A DNA stretch of 64,000 bases from Streptomyces mirabilis (GCF_039503195.1 NZ_JBCJKP010000001.1:558001-622000), one strand, 5' to 3'; positions 53,900 to 63,318 are shown, counted from the stretch's first letter. Translations and numbers: made by a program. Notes: generated from the sequence alone by a model not told the origin.

Positions 53900-54394
53900 T
53901 CAGACCTCCGCACGAGGTGGCTCTGCCCTCGGGATCAGGGCCACGGCGGATCGCGCCGCCTGCTCGAGCGTCGTGGCGTCGACATCCGCCTTGGCGATGG
54001 AATCGATGCCCCTGATGACGCTCAGCAGCAGATACCCCAGAGCCGAGGAGTCGACATGGTCGGCCACTTCCCCTGCGTCCTGGGCGTCGCGGATCGCGCC
54101 CGCGAGGACGCCGGCGAGATCGTCGAACGCGCGGCGGGCCGTCTGCGCCACCTCCTCGTCCTCACCGGCACGGTCCACGGTGACCTTGGTGAGGAAGAAT
54201 CCACGGTGGGGCGACTCGCCGGCGAAGGCGAGGGCGAGGGAGACGAGGTAGTACTCGAGTCGCGCCATGGGTGAGGGAAGCGCAGCTTTCGGGCCGCCCT
54301 GCAGCTGCTCGCGGGCCTGGGCGACGAGGTCTCGGCAGTAGTCGGAGAAGACACGCACGTACAGGTTGCTTGAGCGTGGGATCGACCTAGACAT
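53900..54394 (-). pseudogene. TetR-family regulator lacking its DNA-binding domain
   Basis: The frame gives the ligand-binding region only: SNLYVRVFSDYCRDLVAQAR, LEYYLVSLALAFAGESPHRG, FFLTKVTVDRAGEDEEVAQT and LLLSVIRGIDSIAKADVDAT. The helix-turn-helix, about 45 residues, is missing; the sequence upstream turns into unrelated DNA. An ATG exists at 54,394, so a truncated protein could be made, but it could not bind an operator. Confidence 0.6.
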
Positions 54395-54481
54395 CGCGCC
54401 GCCCCAGTGAGGCCGCTCGATGTTCGGCATCCCAGGGAACTCCCGATCAGACTCCCCGGCATCGCAATGGGGCCGGCGCTG

Positions 54482-55141
54482 TCAAGCTCCGTGAGGCGTT
54501 CGAGCACCGGTCTGCTCGCCCATCCATGACGCGGCGAAGCGCGTCCAGGTCGATGCCGCTCCAGCCCCATGAGCAAGGCCCAGGCTGTGGGGGCCGTGGG
54601 GGAAGACGTGCACCGAGTGGGGCACGTTGTCGGCGGCCAACGCCGCAGCAAGGCGATACGTGTGTTCCGGCGGAACGTAAGGATCCTCCGCCGTGTGCCA
54701 GAGGAAGAACGGAGGAGCCGACGAAGTGACCAACGCGTCGAGCGAGAGCGAACGACGCAGCTCCGGCGACGCGTCCTCACCCAGCAGAATGAGCCGCGAA
54801 GGACGGTACGTCTCGGTCTCCATCGACGTGATCGCATAGCCGAGAACGGCGAACTGAACCGATGTCCGCTCATCGACGTCCGAAGCGAGGGCCGCCAGGC
54901 CCGCGAGGTGCCCACCGGCCGAGAAGCCCACGACCCCGATCGTGTCGGCCCCCTTGTCCCGCAGGCGCCGGATCTCGGTCTGAAGTGCCGCGAGCGGCGC
55001 TGGATGCCGCGAGTGGAGCGGATACCGGAACACGCTCGCCTCCAAGCCCAAACCGATCAGCCAATCGACGATCGGCTCGGCCTCGTGAGCGGCGTGCACC
55101 TCATAACCGCCCCCTGGCAACACGATCACATGCGCGGCCAT
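54482..55141 (-). CDS. Alpha/beta hydrolase (BD-FAE/esterase-like)
   Basis: A 219-residue hydrolase. It opens with AAHVIVLPGGGYEVHAAHEA (the HGGG-like oxyanion motif as PGGGY), has the nucleophile elbow GVVGFSAGGHLAGLAAL, acidic LWHTAEDPYVPPEHTYRLAA and His in VFPHGPHSLGLA. This arrangement fits small acyl esterases of the HSL/BD-FAE group. ATG 55,141 has AGGA 8-12 bases upstream; a longer open frame begins at 55,183. Confidence 0.78.
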   Translation of the reverse strand: MAAHVIVLPGGGYEVHAAHEAEPIVDWLIGLGLEASVFRYPLHSRHPAPLAALQTEIRRLRDKGADTIGVVGFSAGGHLAGLAALASDVDERTSVQFAVLGYAITSMETETYRPSRLILLGEDASPELRRSLSLDALVTSSAPPFFLWHTAEDPYVPPEHTYRLAAALAADNVPHSVHVFPHGPHSLGLAHGAGAASTWTRFAASWMGEQTGARTPHGA

Positions 55142-55380
55142 CTCATCGTCCTCTTTCGTCGACCGAGCGAACCGCTCGGGCACACGAGCCGAGCGAACTC
55201 GTCCACGGCTCGCACGGAGCCGTCACCGACACGGTCGCACCCCGAAGCGGCGGCGCACAGGACATCAGCGCCTGCCGAGGAGTGCACCACGCGGCCGACG
55301 TTTTCATCATCGACGCAGGCATTGCCGCCGGTCCCGCGTTCGGGCCCCTTCGCCGCCCGTCACATCGCCGACTCCCGTAG

Positions 55381-56174
55381 ACGCCGTCCTCGCGCAGGAT
55401 CTTGCCGGCCAGGAGCTTCGGGATCTGGTCCAGGAACTCGACCCGCCCGACCTTCGTGTACGGCGCGACCCTGGCCGCGACGAACGCGTGGATCTCCTCG
55501 GCATCCAGACCGGGGGGCGCGGCGCACGACGAATGCCTTGGGCACTTCTTCTCCATCGTGGTGCACCCCCACCACAGCGACGTCGGCGATCGTGGCAGCG
55601 GTCGCCCAGGGGTTGTCGAGAGAGCCGCGCATGATGTTCGGACCGCGGCACCACAAGTCGCCCTGAGTTCCGGGCCCGCCCTTGGACAGGCCGTCGAAGC
55701 CGGTCTCCCGGACCGGGCCGGCGCACCCCGGGCTGGGCCGAGCACGATGATCTCCTCCACCCGGACCTTGCCCTCGGCGACCGCGACGCGCGCCCGGTCC
55801 AGGAAATCGGCGGAGGCGAACAGCACCCGGGCGCCGGAATCGCGGAGTTGATGGGCCAGTTCGGCCGGCGCGTAGAGCGCATTGCCGGTGCGCAAACGGC
55901 GCCGGCGCTCAGCACACCGTGGAAGACCGCGGGGCAGTCCGGGCAGTTGGGAGAGAAGTCGACGGCCACGTCGTGGCGGCCCAGACCGCGCTCGGCCACA
56001 CCAGCCGCGACCCGGCCGATTGCGGCGGTCAACTGACCGTAGGTGCAGCCACGACGGAAGGTGTCGATGACGGCAGGGCGGTCGGCGTCATCGGTGCCGA
56101 GTTCGGCGAACGGGTACTCCGGCAGGCAGGCCTCCGGGATGGCGATGTCCGGGTAGGGACCGCGGATGATCAAC
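55381..56174 (-). pseudogene. Acyl-CoA synthetase (4CL/FadD type) with core deletion
   Basis: From TTG 56,174 (GAGGAG upstream) the frame gives IIRGPYPDIAIPEACLPEYP, AVIDTFRRGCTYGQLTAAIG and GVAERGLGRHDVAVDFSPNC; after about 55,890 a second frame gives NALYAPAELAHQLRDSGARV and EEIIVLG. The AMP-binding core of about 200 residues is then missing, and GDLWCRGPNIMRGSLDNPWA, VVGVHHDGEEVPKAFVV, GLDAEEIHAFVAARVAPYTK and LLAGKILRED follow in changing frames. Not functional. It stood next to the acyl-CoA dehydrogenases as the probable activating enzyme. Confidence 0.7.
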
Positions 56175-56195
56175 GCACTCCTCGGCTCTCGGAAG

Positions 56196-57494
56196 TCAGC
56201 GTGCGGCAGTGGGCGCGGGTCGGGGCTCCTTCGGCAGACCGAGCACCAGCTCCCCGACGATGCCGCGTTGGATCTGGGAGGAGCCTGCGTAGATCGTGCC
56301 GGCGCGGGCGTTGAGGTAGACGCTGGTCCAGGACGCGGACGAGTTCGGCGCACCGGGGTCGTCGGTGTGGAACCAGTTCGGCGAGGACCGCCCGGTCGGG
56401 GTCAGCGCGTCCAGGCCGAGGACGTCCACGGCCAGCTCGGTGGCCCGCTGGTGGTACTCGCTCCAGAGCAGCTTGAACGCGGCGGCGGGGCCGGGCTCCT
56501 CTCCGGCGATCAGTGTGGCGGCGGCGCGCAGCCCGTGGCAGCGCAGTGGCTCGACCTGGACATGGCACCAGGCGATCCGACGGCGGATGTCGGGGGCGCG
56601 GTGCAGCCCGCGCTCCCGGACCAGCTCGATCAGCCGGTCCAGCTCGTCGCGGAAGCGGATCGGTGCCTTGAGCGCGGTCGCGCCGCGCTCGAAGCCCAGT
56701 AGCGTCATCGCAACCGTCCAGCCGCGGTCGACCCCTCCCACGACCAGGCCGAGTTCGGTTGTCGCGTTGTCGAAGAAGACCTCGTTGAAGTCCGCCTCGC
56801 CGGTGAGGTTGCGGATCGGGCGGATGTCGATACCAGGTTGGTCCAAGGGGACCAGGAGCATGCCGATGCCGCGGTGCGCCGGGGCGTCGGGATTGGTCCG
56901 GGCCAGGACGAACGTCCAGTTCGCCTTGTGTGCGCCGGAGGACCACAGCTTCTGCCCGTTCAGTACCCACTGGTCGCCGTGCGGTTCGGCCCGCGGGGAG
57001 AGCGAGGCCAGGTCCGAGCCGGCGCCCGGCTCGGAGAAGCCCTGCGCGAAGACGTACTCGCCGGAGACAATCCTCGGCAGAAACCGACGCAACAGGCTCG
57101 GGTCGCTCCAGCGCAGCATGGTGTTGCCCAGCATGGTGATGCCGAACTCGTCGTTGTCCGAGCCGTACGGAATGCCGGCTGCGGTCAGCTCCTCGATGAC
57201 GACGACCAGTTCCGCCGGTCCGAGGCCGGCGCCGCCGTACTCCCGCGGCCATGCCGGGGCGACCCAGCCGCGCTCGGCGAGCGCGGTCCGCGTCTTCTCC
57301 TGGAACGTCCCGCGCTCGATCGGGTCGAGGGCGCCGATGCCCCGCCAGTCCCGCGGGACCAGGTCCGCCACGAACGCCTGCACCGAAGCGCGGAAGCGCT
57401 CCGCCCGCTCGCTGCCTGCGGTTCCACCACACCCTCCCGGCGTCTTCGGTAAGCGAATGACCAGAACAGTTGCGTAGATAGACTCACTAGTCAA
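56196..57494 (-). CDS. Acyl-CoA dehydrogenase 1
   Basis: An FAD-dependent acyl-CoA dehydrogenase. The N-terminal helical domain is clear from ERFRASVQAFVADLVPRDWR; the FAD/substrate loops are YVFAQGFSEPGAGSDLASLS and WVLNGQKLWSSGAHKANWTF; the C-terminal domain ends AGSSQIQRGIVGELVLGLP. The usual catalytic base position lies near AGTIYAGSS. No ATG or GTG exists in frame before the conserved part; the only candidate is TTG 57,494, which would give 432 residues but no ribosome site. A start-proximal frameshift is possible. Divergent from the next dehydrogenase. Confidence 0.78.
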   Translation of the reverse strand: MTSESIYATVLVIRLPKTPGGCGGTAGSERAERFRASVQAFVADLVPRDWRGIGALDPIERGTFQEKTRTALAERGWVAPAWPREYGGAGLGPAELVVVIEELTAAGIPYGSDNDEFGITMLGNTMLRWSDPSLLRRFLPRIVSGEYVFAQGFSEPGAGSDLASLSPRAEPHGDQWVLNGQKLWSSGAHKANWTFVLARTNPDAPAHRGIGMLLVPLDQPGIDIRPIRNLTGEADFNEVFFDNATTELGLVVGGVDRGWTVAMTLLGFERGATALKAPIRFRDELDRLIELVRERGLHRAPDIRRRIAWCHVQVEPLRCHGLRAAATLIAGEEPGPAAAFKLLWSEYHQRATELAVDVLGLDALTPTGRSSPNWFHTDDPGAPNSSASWTSVYLNARAGTIYAGSSQIQRGIVGELVLGLPKEPRPAPTAAR

Positions 57495-57536
57495 TGCTGG
57501 GCGCCGTGGATTTCCCCGACGCGAGGAGGGCCCCCG

Positions 57537-58643
57537 ATGCGCTTCGCGCCAACCGACGAACAGCTCGAACTGAGCCGGACCGCATCGCGGTTGCTCGCCG
57601 CCCACGCCCGCAGGAACACCCTTCCTCCGCCTTGGGAAGCCATCCCCCAGACCCTCAGCCGTGAGCTGTGGGCCTCACTCGCCGACCTCGGACTGCTCGG
57701 CCTGGCCGTGCCCGAGAGACTGGGCGGCTCGGGTGGCGGCGTAGCGGACCTGTGTGTCCTGGCCGAGCGGGTGGGTGCGGCCCTGCCGACCCTCCCGTTC
57801 GCCGCCACCGCGACCGTCGCCGCAGTGCTGGCCGAGCACGCCGACAGTCCCGCCACGCGGGCCGCGCTGGCCGACGTCGTGAGCGGCTCCACCGTCGCCG
57901 TACCGGCCTGGGAGACCTTCCCTGCCGACATGGTGCCCGGTCGGCGAGCGGGCTCACTGACGCTGAACGGCTCGGCGGCGCACGGCATGCTGGCAGCGGT
58001 GCCGTTCGGCCTCGACGCCGAACTGTTGCTGGCTTTCGCCGACGAGGGCAGTGCCCCGGCGCGGCCGGTCCTCGTGGAGCTCGCCGAACCGACCACCGCG
58101 CGGACCTCCGTGGAGTCGCTGGACGTCACCGAGCCGATGGCGAGCCTGCGGCTGACCGGCGCGCCCGCCCTACCGCTCGGGCCGCTCGGCGCACCTACGG
58201 CCGCCCGCCTGCTCACCGTGCTGGCGGCCGAGCTCATCGGCACCGGGCGACGCGCGCTGGAGGGCGCCGTTGAGTATGCCGGGCAGCGGCGGCAGTTCGG
58301 GCGGCCGATCGGATCGTTCCAGGCCATCAAGCACGTACTCGCCGACCGATCCGTCCAGCTCGACGCCGCCTGGATGCTCGTCCGGGGGGCGGCCCACTCC
58401 CTCGACGGCAAGCGTGCTGACGCCGACGTGGCGGCTCGTACCGCGCTCGCGGCGGCGGCCGACGCGGTCGAGGCAGTGACGGCCGACGCCCTGCACACCC
58501 ATGGTGGCGTCGGTTTCACCTGGGAGCACCGGTCCCACGTACTGCTCAGGCGCGCCCGTGCGCGGCGCTCACTACTCGGCTCACCGGCCCACCGGCTCGA
58601 CGTACTCGCCGAGCGCCTACTCGGATCGGCGCATGGGTCCTGA
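57537..58643 (+). CDS. Acyl-CoA dehydrogenase 2
   Basis: A 368-residue acyl-CoA dehydrogenase of the smaller, more divergent FadE type. It starts MRFAPTDEQLELSRTASRLL, contains GLLGLAVPERLGGSGGGVAD, and ends with ALEGAVEYAGQRRQFGRPIG, QAIKHVLADRSVQLDAAWML and ALHTHGGVGFTWEHRSHVLL. GAGGAGGG precedes ATG 57,537. Such proteins pair with a larger dehydrogenase as heterodimers in steroid and side-chain catabolism of actinomycetes; the divergent neighbour could be the partner. Confidence 0.82.
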   Translation: MRFAPTDEQLELSRTASRLLAAHARRNTLPPPWEAIPQTLSRELWASLADLGLLGLAVPERLGGSGGGVADLCVLAERVGAALPTLPFAATATVAAVLAEHADSPATRAALADVVSGSTVAVPAWETFPADMVPGRRAGSLTLNGSAAHGMLAAVPFGLDAELLLAFADEGSAPARPVLVELAEPTTARTSVESLDVTEPMASLRLTGAPALPLGPLGAPTAARLLTVLAAELIGTGRRALEGAVEYAGQRRQFGRPIGSFQAIKHVLADRSVQLDAAWMLVRGAAHSLDGKRADADVAARTALAAAADAVEAVTADALHTHGGVGFTWEHRSHVLLRRARARRSLLGSPAHRLDVLAERLLGSAHGS

Positions 58644-58825
58644 CATCGGCCTTACGGGCTGTCACATCGCGGCGAGCGGCCCGCGACCGCGCGGTTGGCG
58701 GGCTGCGCCAGTTGCCCGCCGGCGCCGCAGCCCACGACCTGACACAAAGTCCATCTACACAACGTGACTGTTCAGATCCCTACTCTACGGGGATCCTCAC
58801 TACCGAACGAGGAGGCCGCCGGGCC

Positions 58826-59350
58826 ATGGAATGGACAGGCGCGCGCTACGCGGACAAGCCGACGGTCGAGGTGCCGATCTGGATCGCCGCCCCGCCGGAA
58901 CGTGTATGGGGGCTGGTGACCGACATCGAGCTGATGCCGAGCCTGAGTGCGGAGTTGCAGTCGGTGGAGTGGCTGGACGGGGCGACACAGCCCGCGCCGG
59001 GGGTGCGCTTCGTGGGCCGGAGCAGCCACGAGGCGCTGGGTGAGTGGGCCACCACCTCCCACGTGGTGGAGTACGAGCCTCCCAGGGTGTTCGCCTGGGC
59101 GGTTGAGGACCCCGAGCAACCTTCGGCGATCTGGCGATTCACCCTCGACCCCGACGACGGCGGGACGCTGCTGCGGCAGTGGATGCAGCTGGGACCGGGC
59201 CGCTCCGGTCTTTCGTTCGCCATTGACCGCATGCCGGAGAAGGAACAGAAGATCGTCTTCGTGCGGATGCGGGAGTTCGAGACCAACATCGGCGTCACTC
59301 TCACGGCGATCAAGAAGCTTGCGGAGAAGTCCGGAAAGGCGAGTGTGTGA
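58826..59350 (+). CDS. SRPBCC-family protein
   Basis: A 174-residue START-like protein: PTVEVPIWIAAPPERVWGLV, TDIELMPSLSAELQSVEWLD, ATTSHVVEYEPPRVFAWAVE and WRFTLDPDDGGTLLRQWMQL. It is followed without a gap by the LLM oxidoreductase (TGATG), so the two are co-translated. GGAGG at 58,810-58,814 precedes ATG 58,826. It may bind the hydrophobic substrate handled by the neighbouring enzymes. Confidence 0.78.
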   Translation: MEWTGARYADKPTVEVPIWIAAPPERVWGLVTDIELMPSLSAELQSVEWLDGATQPAPGVRFVGRSSHEALGEWATTSHVVEYEPPRVFAWAVEDPEQPSAIWRFTLDPDDGGTLLRQWMQLGPGRSGLSFAIDRMPEKEQKIVFVRMREFETNIGVTLTAIKKLAEKSGKASV

Positions 59351-60411
59351 TGCGTACGTCGACCACGATCGAGGCATCCGGGGGCAGCTGGCCCGAGACG
59401 GTGGACTTCGTCATCGAGGCGGAGAAGCTGGGCCTGGACATCTGCTGGGTGGCGGAGGCGTGGGGTTCCGAGGCACCGTCGCCGCTGGGGTATCTCGCCG
59501 CCCGGACGGAGCGCATGCTGCTCGGCTCCGGGATCATCCAGCTCGCCACCCGCACGCCGACGGCCATCGCCCGAGCGGCGATCACCCTGTCGCAGATCTC
59601 CCAGGGGCGCTTCCTGCTGGGACTCGGCCCATCCGGCCCGCAGGTGATCGAAGGACTGCACGGCGTACCCTTCGACCGGCCGCTGTCACGGATGCGGGAG
59701 ACCGTCGAGATCGTGCGGCAGGCCGCCGCGGGCGAGAAGGTCCTCCACACCGGGCGGGAGTTCCGGATCCCGCTGCCCGGCAAGGATGCCAAGCCCATGC
59801 GCCTGTCCATGCGCGCCGAGCACGACATCCCGATCTACCTGGCGACCCTCTCGCCCAGGATGCTGCACCTGACCGGTGAGATCGCCGACGGCTGGCTCGG
59901 CACCAGCTTCGTGCCCGAGGGCGCCAAAGGGGCCTACTTCGACCACCTGGACGCGGGCCTCGCCGCTTCCGGCCGCGCACGCGCGGACTTCGACATCTGC
60001 CAGGGCGCCGAGGTGGCCTTCGCCGAGGACGAGGACGCACTGCGGACGATGGTGGCCGGCCGGAAGAAGGAACTGGCCTTCAGCCTGGGCGGCATGGGCT
60101 CCGCGAGCACCAACTTCTACAACAACGCCTACAGCCGCCAGGGCTGGGCCGACGTCGCCGCCGAGGTCCGCGAGCGCTGGCAGGCCGGCGACCGGGACGG
60201 CGCGGCCGAACTGGTCACCGACGAGATGGTGCTGGGCACCACGCTCATCGGCACCGAGGACATGGTGCGGGACCGGCTGCGGGTGTGGCGCGACGCCGGC
60301 GTCGACACCGTTCGCTTCTACCCCGCCGGCGAGACGCTGGACGCCCGGCTCACCACCCTGGGCCGGGCCCTCGACCTGGTCCGCGCCATGGAACGCGAGC
60401 CGGGCCGGTAG
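59350..60411 (+). CDS. LLM-class F420-dependent oxidoreductase
   Basis: A 353-residue luciferase-like TIM barrel protein. Typical parts are DFVIEAEKLGLDICWVAEAW, TERMLLGSGIIQLATRTPTA, LSQISQGRFLLGLGPSGPQV and EIADGWLGTSFVPEG, then GTEDMVRDRLRVWRDAGVDT. Members use F420 or FMN to reduce or oxidise organic substrates. ATG 59,350 overlaps the stop of the SRPBCC gene. With the adjacent dehydrogenases it suggests breakdown of a polycyclic or branched acyl compound. Confidence 0.82.
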   Translation: MRTSTTIEASGGSWPETVDFVIEAEKLGLDICWVAEAWGSEAPSPLGYLAARTERMLLGSGIIQLATRTPTAIARAAITLSQISQGRFLLGLGPSGPQVIEGLHGVPFDRPLSRMRETVEIVRQAAAGEKVLHTGREFRIPLPGKDAKPMRLSMRAEHDIPIYLATLSPRMLHLTGEIADGWLGTSFVPEGAKGAYFDHLDAGLAASGRARADFDICQGAEVAFAEDEDALRTMVAGRKKELAFSLGGMGSASTNFYNNAYSRQGWADVAAEVRERWQAGDRDGAAELVTDEMVLGTTLIGTEDMVRDRLRVWRDAGVDTVRFYPAGETLDARLTTLGRALDLVRAMEREPGR

Positions 60412-60504
60412 AACGTAATGCTGTTCGCAGTGCCGTACGACGGTCATGCGGAGCCGGTCGCGTCGCTGCGCGCCCAATCCGCGGGCAAGGTGGCACTCAG
60501 CTGC

Positions 60505-60537
60505 GGGACCCCGCTCGGCTTCGACAAGCGGGGTCCC
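60505..60537. terminator. Hairpin after the LLM oxidoreductase gene
   Basis: GGGACCCCGCT (60,505-60,515) pairs perfectly with AGCGGGGTCCC (60,527-60,537) around an 11-base loop, 94 bases past the stop and before the HxlR gene. Probably ends the SRPBCC-LLM transcript. 60,412-60,701 otherwise holds no convincing gene. Confidence 0.7.
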
Positions 60538-60701
60538 GACAGCCTGAACGTCGACCGATGGAAGCGTCGCCATCGATCTGGTACTCGACCACCGTTGCGT
60601 GTCGCCGCGGTGGCGAACACGCCTGCGGATACCCACCGCCCGGCTTGCGAATCCACGGTCTGAAATGCCGAGTCCTATGGTGAGACCTCTATGCTGAGGC
60701 C

Positions 60702-61199
60702 ATGAGGCGGACCTCTTTCGCGAACTGGCCGTGCTCAGTCGCGCGGACCATGGACATGCTCGGGGACTGGTGGACGCCGCTGGTCCTGCGGGAGGCCTTC
60801 TACGGGATCAAACGGTTCGACGCGTTCCAGCAGGAGCTCGGCATCGCTCGCAACACCTTGACCGACCGTCTCCGTCGCCTGGTCGATGAGGGCCTCATGG
60901 AGAAGAAGGCCTACCAGCACGAGCCGGTGCGCTACGACTACGTGCTCACGGAGAAGGGGCGCGACTTCTTCGGCGTGCTGGCCGCCATGAACACCTGGGG
61001 CAACCGCTGGCTCAGCGGCGAGCAGGGACCGCCGGTGGTCTTCCACCACGACCGCTGCGGTCACCAGAGCGACGCCGAGGTCGTTTGCGCCTCGTGCAAG
61101 GAACCGATGACAGCCGACGACACCCACCCGCGCCTCGGCCCTGGTTATCCCCAGCACCTCGCCGAGCGCCCGGACATCCAGAGTCGTTTCACCGCCTGA
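60702..61199 (+). CDS. HxlR-family transcriptional regulator
   Basis: A 165-residue winged-helix regulator: NWPCSVARTMDMLGDWWTPL (with the HxlR Cys at residue 11), VLREAFYGIKRFDAFQQELG, IARNTLTDRLRRLVDEGLME and RYDYVLTEKGRDFFGVLAAM. A C-terminal zinc-binding-like segment CGHQSDAEVVCASCKEP adds possible metal binding. It may control the neighbouring acyl-CoA/F420 genes, but no operator was identified. Confidence 0.85.
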   Translation: MRRTSFANWPCSVARTMDMLGDWWTPLVLREAFYGIKRFDAFQQELGIARNTLTDRLRRLVDEGLMEKKAYQHEPVRYDYVLTEKGRDFFGVLAAMNTWGNRWLSGEQGPPVVFHHDRCGHQSDAEVVCASCKEPMTADDTHPRLGPGYPQHLAERPDIQSRFTA

Positions 61200-61900
61200 G
61201 AGGGGCCCAGGCCCTCAACGACGCCGAGGCAGTCGCGGCGCGTCCGGGGGCGTTCCCGTGCGGACCGCGTCTTTTCACGGCGGAGGCTGTCGTCCAGGGG
61301 GCGGTCCGGCAAACGACGGTCGCGGTCACGCAGGCCTCGACGAACCGGGTCACACGGCTGCGTCGTCGGCGGCGGCGGTCAGGCCCCATCACTTCTGGCG
61401 TCGAGCCGCTCCGACAGACAGCGGCACGTCACTTCGGGGCTCGGTGGCCGCTCTGCCGGGTCCTTGCCTGCCTTGCTGCGGTTCGATGCGGCGTCACCGG
61501 GGCTGCCCACCCCGCACGGCCTCGCCGGTCACCGACGGCGGCCCGTCGGCGACCGGAGGCACCTCAGCCCTGGCCTGAGCCTGGCCGCGCACAACGCCGT
61601 ACTCGCGGCGAAGCGGTTGGCCTCCGTGGCGGAGTCGGTCATCCGGTGCAGCCGGCACCCGTATGCCACGGACTCGGCTGCGCTGAGGTCGTGCGCGGTC
61701 GCCGAGGCGTAGATCTTCTGTGCCGTGCCGCAAGGCTGACGCGCAGGGGTCGCCGGGCAAATTGTCACGAGAGCACCAAATCGGTAAGAAACGTGGTATT
61801 CCGCGCCCAGTGGCGATGCCTCCGCTGCGACCTAGCGTCGTACGTACTGACGCCATCGGATTCTCGATCGAGATCGAATCGATCTGAAGGAGCGGAACTT
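61200..61900. other. 700-base region without a supported gene
   Basis: Frames on both strands are open but Arg/Pro/Ser-rich and domain-free. On the plus strand HNAVLAAKRLASVAESVIRC is the only stretch with a helix-like pattern, too short to name. At 61,790-61,880 the sequence becomes less GC-rich before the TnpB right end. Probably degraded DNA. Confidence 0.4.
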
Positions 61901-61906
61901 GACTTC

Positions 61907-61928
61907 TCCCCTTCCTGAAGGGAGGGGA
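61907..61928 (-). repeat. IS200/IS605 right-end hairpin
   Basis: TCCCCTTCC (61,907-61,915) pairs with GGGAGGGGA (61,920-61,928) with one T-G wobble and a TGAA loop. It lies just past the stop of the TnpB 3' remnant, the usual place for this element's right end, and corresponds to the one at 17,197-17,218. Confidence 0.65.
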
Positions 61929-61931
61929 TTC

Positions 61932-62140
61932 TTACGGCTCGCGCCGTGAGGGTTTCTGCTTCGTTGCCGACTGCCCGTCCGGAGTCCTCCGTTGAGGTCT
62001 TACACCAGCTCCACAGACTGTCACCGCCAGCCCGGCGGCCAGGAGGTTGTGCGCCGCGTTCACGTCCCGGTCGTGGGTCACGCCACAGTCGCACGTCCAC
62101 GTGCGGACGTGCAGCGGCATCGTGTCCCGCAACCGCGTGC
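61932..62140 (-). pseudogene. tnpB: TnpB 3' remnant
   Basis: The last 65 or so codons of TnpB remain: MPLHVRTWTCDCGVTHDRDV, then NAAHNLLAAGLAVTVCGAG and SATKQKPSRREP with a proper stop at 61,932. It includes half of the zinc finger and the RuvC-III Asp (HDRDVNAAHN). The rest of the gene is lost; upstream is unrelated DNA. Confidence 0.75.
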
Positions 62141-62344
62141 TCCAGCGGCCGGACACCGTGATCGCCGCCGGGCACTTCACGGACGACGTGTTCGGCCGTG
62201 TCACTTCGGTGGGCGACGCGCACGCCTGGGCTCCCGTCGGCGAGGCGCCGAACGCGATCGGCAACTGAGCCGCACACATCACGGCCCCCGGTTCTCTCAC
62301 GTCACTCAAGTAACCCACCTCACTCACATCAGGAGTCTCACCTC

Positions 62345-63301
62345 ATGTCAGTGCCTCAGAAGCCCCACATGTTCGGGGCAACCACCACCGCCGCCGAGAC
62401 AATCGATGGCGTCGACCTGCACGGCCGCCGAGCCGTGGTGACCGGAGCCAGTTCCGGAATCAGGGTGGAGACGGCCCGGGCGCTCGCCTCGGCTGGCGCC
62501 GACGTCACCCTGGCCGTACGGGACACCGACGCGGGCGCCCGTGCAGTGGCGCGCCTGGAGGCTGAACTCCCCTCCGCGTCGGGGAAGTTGACAGTGGGAC
62601 GGCTCGACCTGGCCGACCGGTCGACGATCGCCGCGTTCGTGGCCGACTGGACGGGCCCGTTGCACATCCTGGTCAACAACGCCGGAGTGATGGCCCCGCC
62701 GCAACTCATCCGCACGCCTGACGGCCGGGAATTGCAGTTCTCCGTCAATCACCTGGGCCACTTCGCGCTCGCCGTCGGCCTCCACCCGGCGCTCGCGGCG
62801 GCGGACGGCGCCCGGATCGTCTCGGTCGCCTCGATCGGCCACCTCTTCTCCCCCGTCGTCTTCGACGACCTCGACTACCGCTTCCGGCCGTACGACCCCT
62901 GGACCTCCTACGGGCAGTCGCAGACCGCCAACGTCCTGTTCGCCGTCGGTGCCGCCGAGCGATGGGCCGACGACGGCATCACCGCCAACGCCCTGATGCC
63001 GGGGAACATCGCCGACACGTCGCTGGCCCGGCACATGGACATGCAGCAGGTGGCCGACTTCATCGCCTCGGGCGAACTCGCACTGCCACCACAGAAGACC
63101 GTGGAGCAGGGCGCCGCGACCTCGGTGCTGTTGGCCGCCTCACCGTCGGTGGAGGGCATCACCGGCCGCTACTTCGAGGACTGTGCGCAGTCCGAGCCGG
63201 TAGCCGAGCGAGCCGGTGCCGTCGCCGGCGTCGCGCCGTACGCCCTGGACCCGGAGAACGCCGCCCGGCTGTGGTCCGTGTCCGAAGCCCTGGTCCACTA
63301 G
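62345..63301 (+). CDS. Short-chain dehydrogenase with altered cofactor and catalytic residues
   Basis: A 318-residue SDR of the WWOX/retinol-dehydrogenase-like group. The fold landmarks are intact: VVTGASSGI (32-39), LDLADR (88-93), ILVNNAGVM (108-116), VASIGH (161-166) and YGQSQTANVLFA (189-200). Two usually invariant positions differ: the last Gly of TGxxxGxG is Arg40, and the catalytic Lys of YxxxK is Gln193. Activity is therefore doubtful. Start ATG 62,345 sits after an unremarkable leader. Confidence 0.75.
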   Translation: MSVPQKPHMFGATTTAAETIDGVDLHGRRAVVTGASSGIRVETARALASAGADVTLAVRDTDAGARAVARLEAELPSASGKLTVGRLDLADRSTIAAFVADWTGPLHILVNNAGVMAPPQLIRTPDGRELQFSVNHLGHFALAVGLHPALAAADGARIVSVASIGHLFSPVVFDDLDYRFRPYDPWTSYGQSQTANVLFAVGAAERWADDGITANALMPGNIADTSLARHMDMQQVADFIASGELALPPQKTVEQGAATSVLLAASPSVEGITGRYFEDCAQSEPVAERAGAVAGVAPYALDPENAARLWSVSEALVH

Positions 63302-63318
63302 AGCTCTACGCTGCCGAC

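Noticed and set aside
60418..60663. An 81-codon frame between the LLM and HxlR genes
   Set aside because: It contains the hairpin at 60,505-60,537, has no ribosome site and no recognisable pattern.
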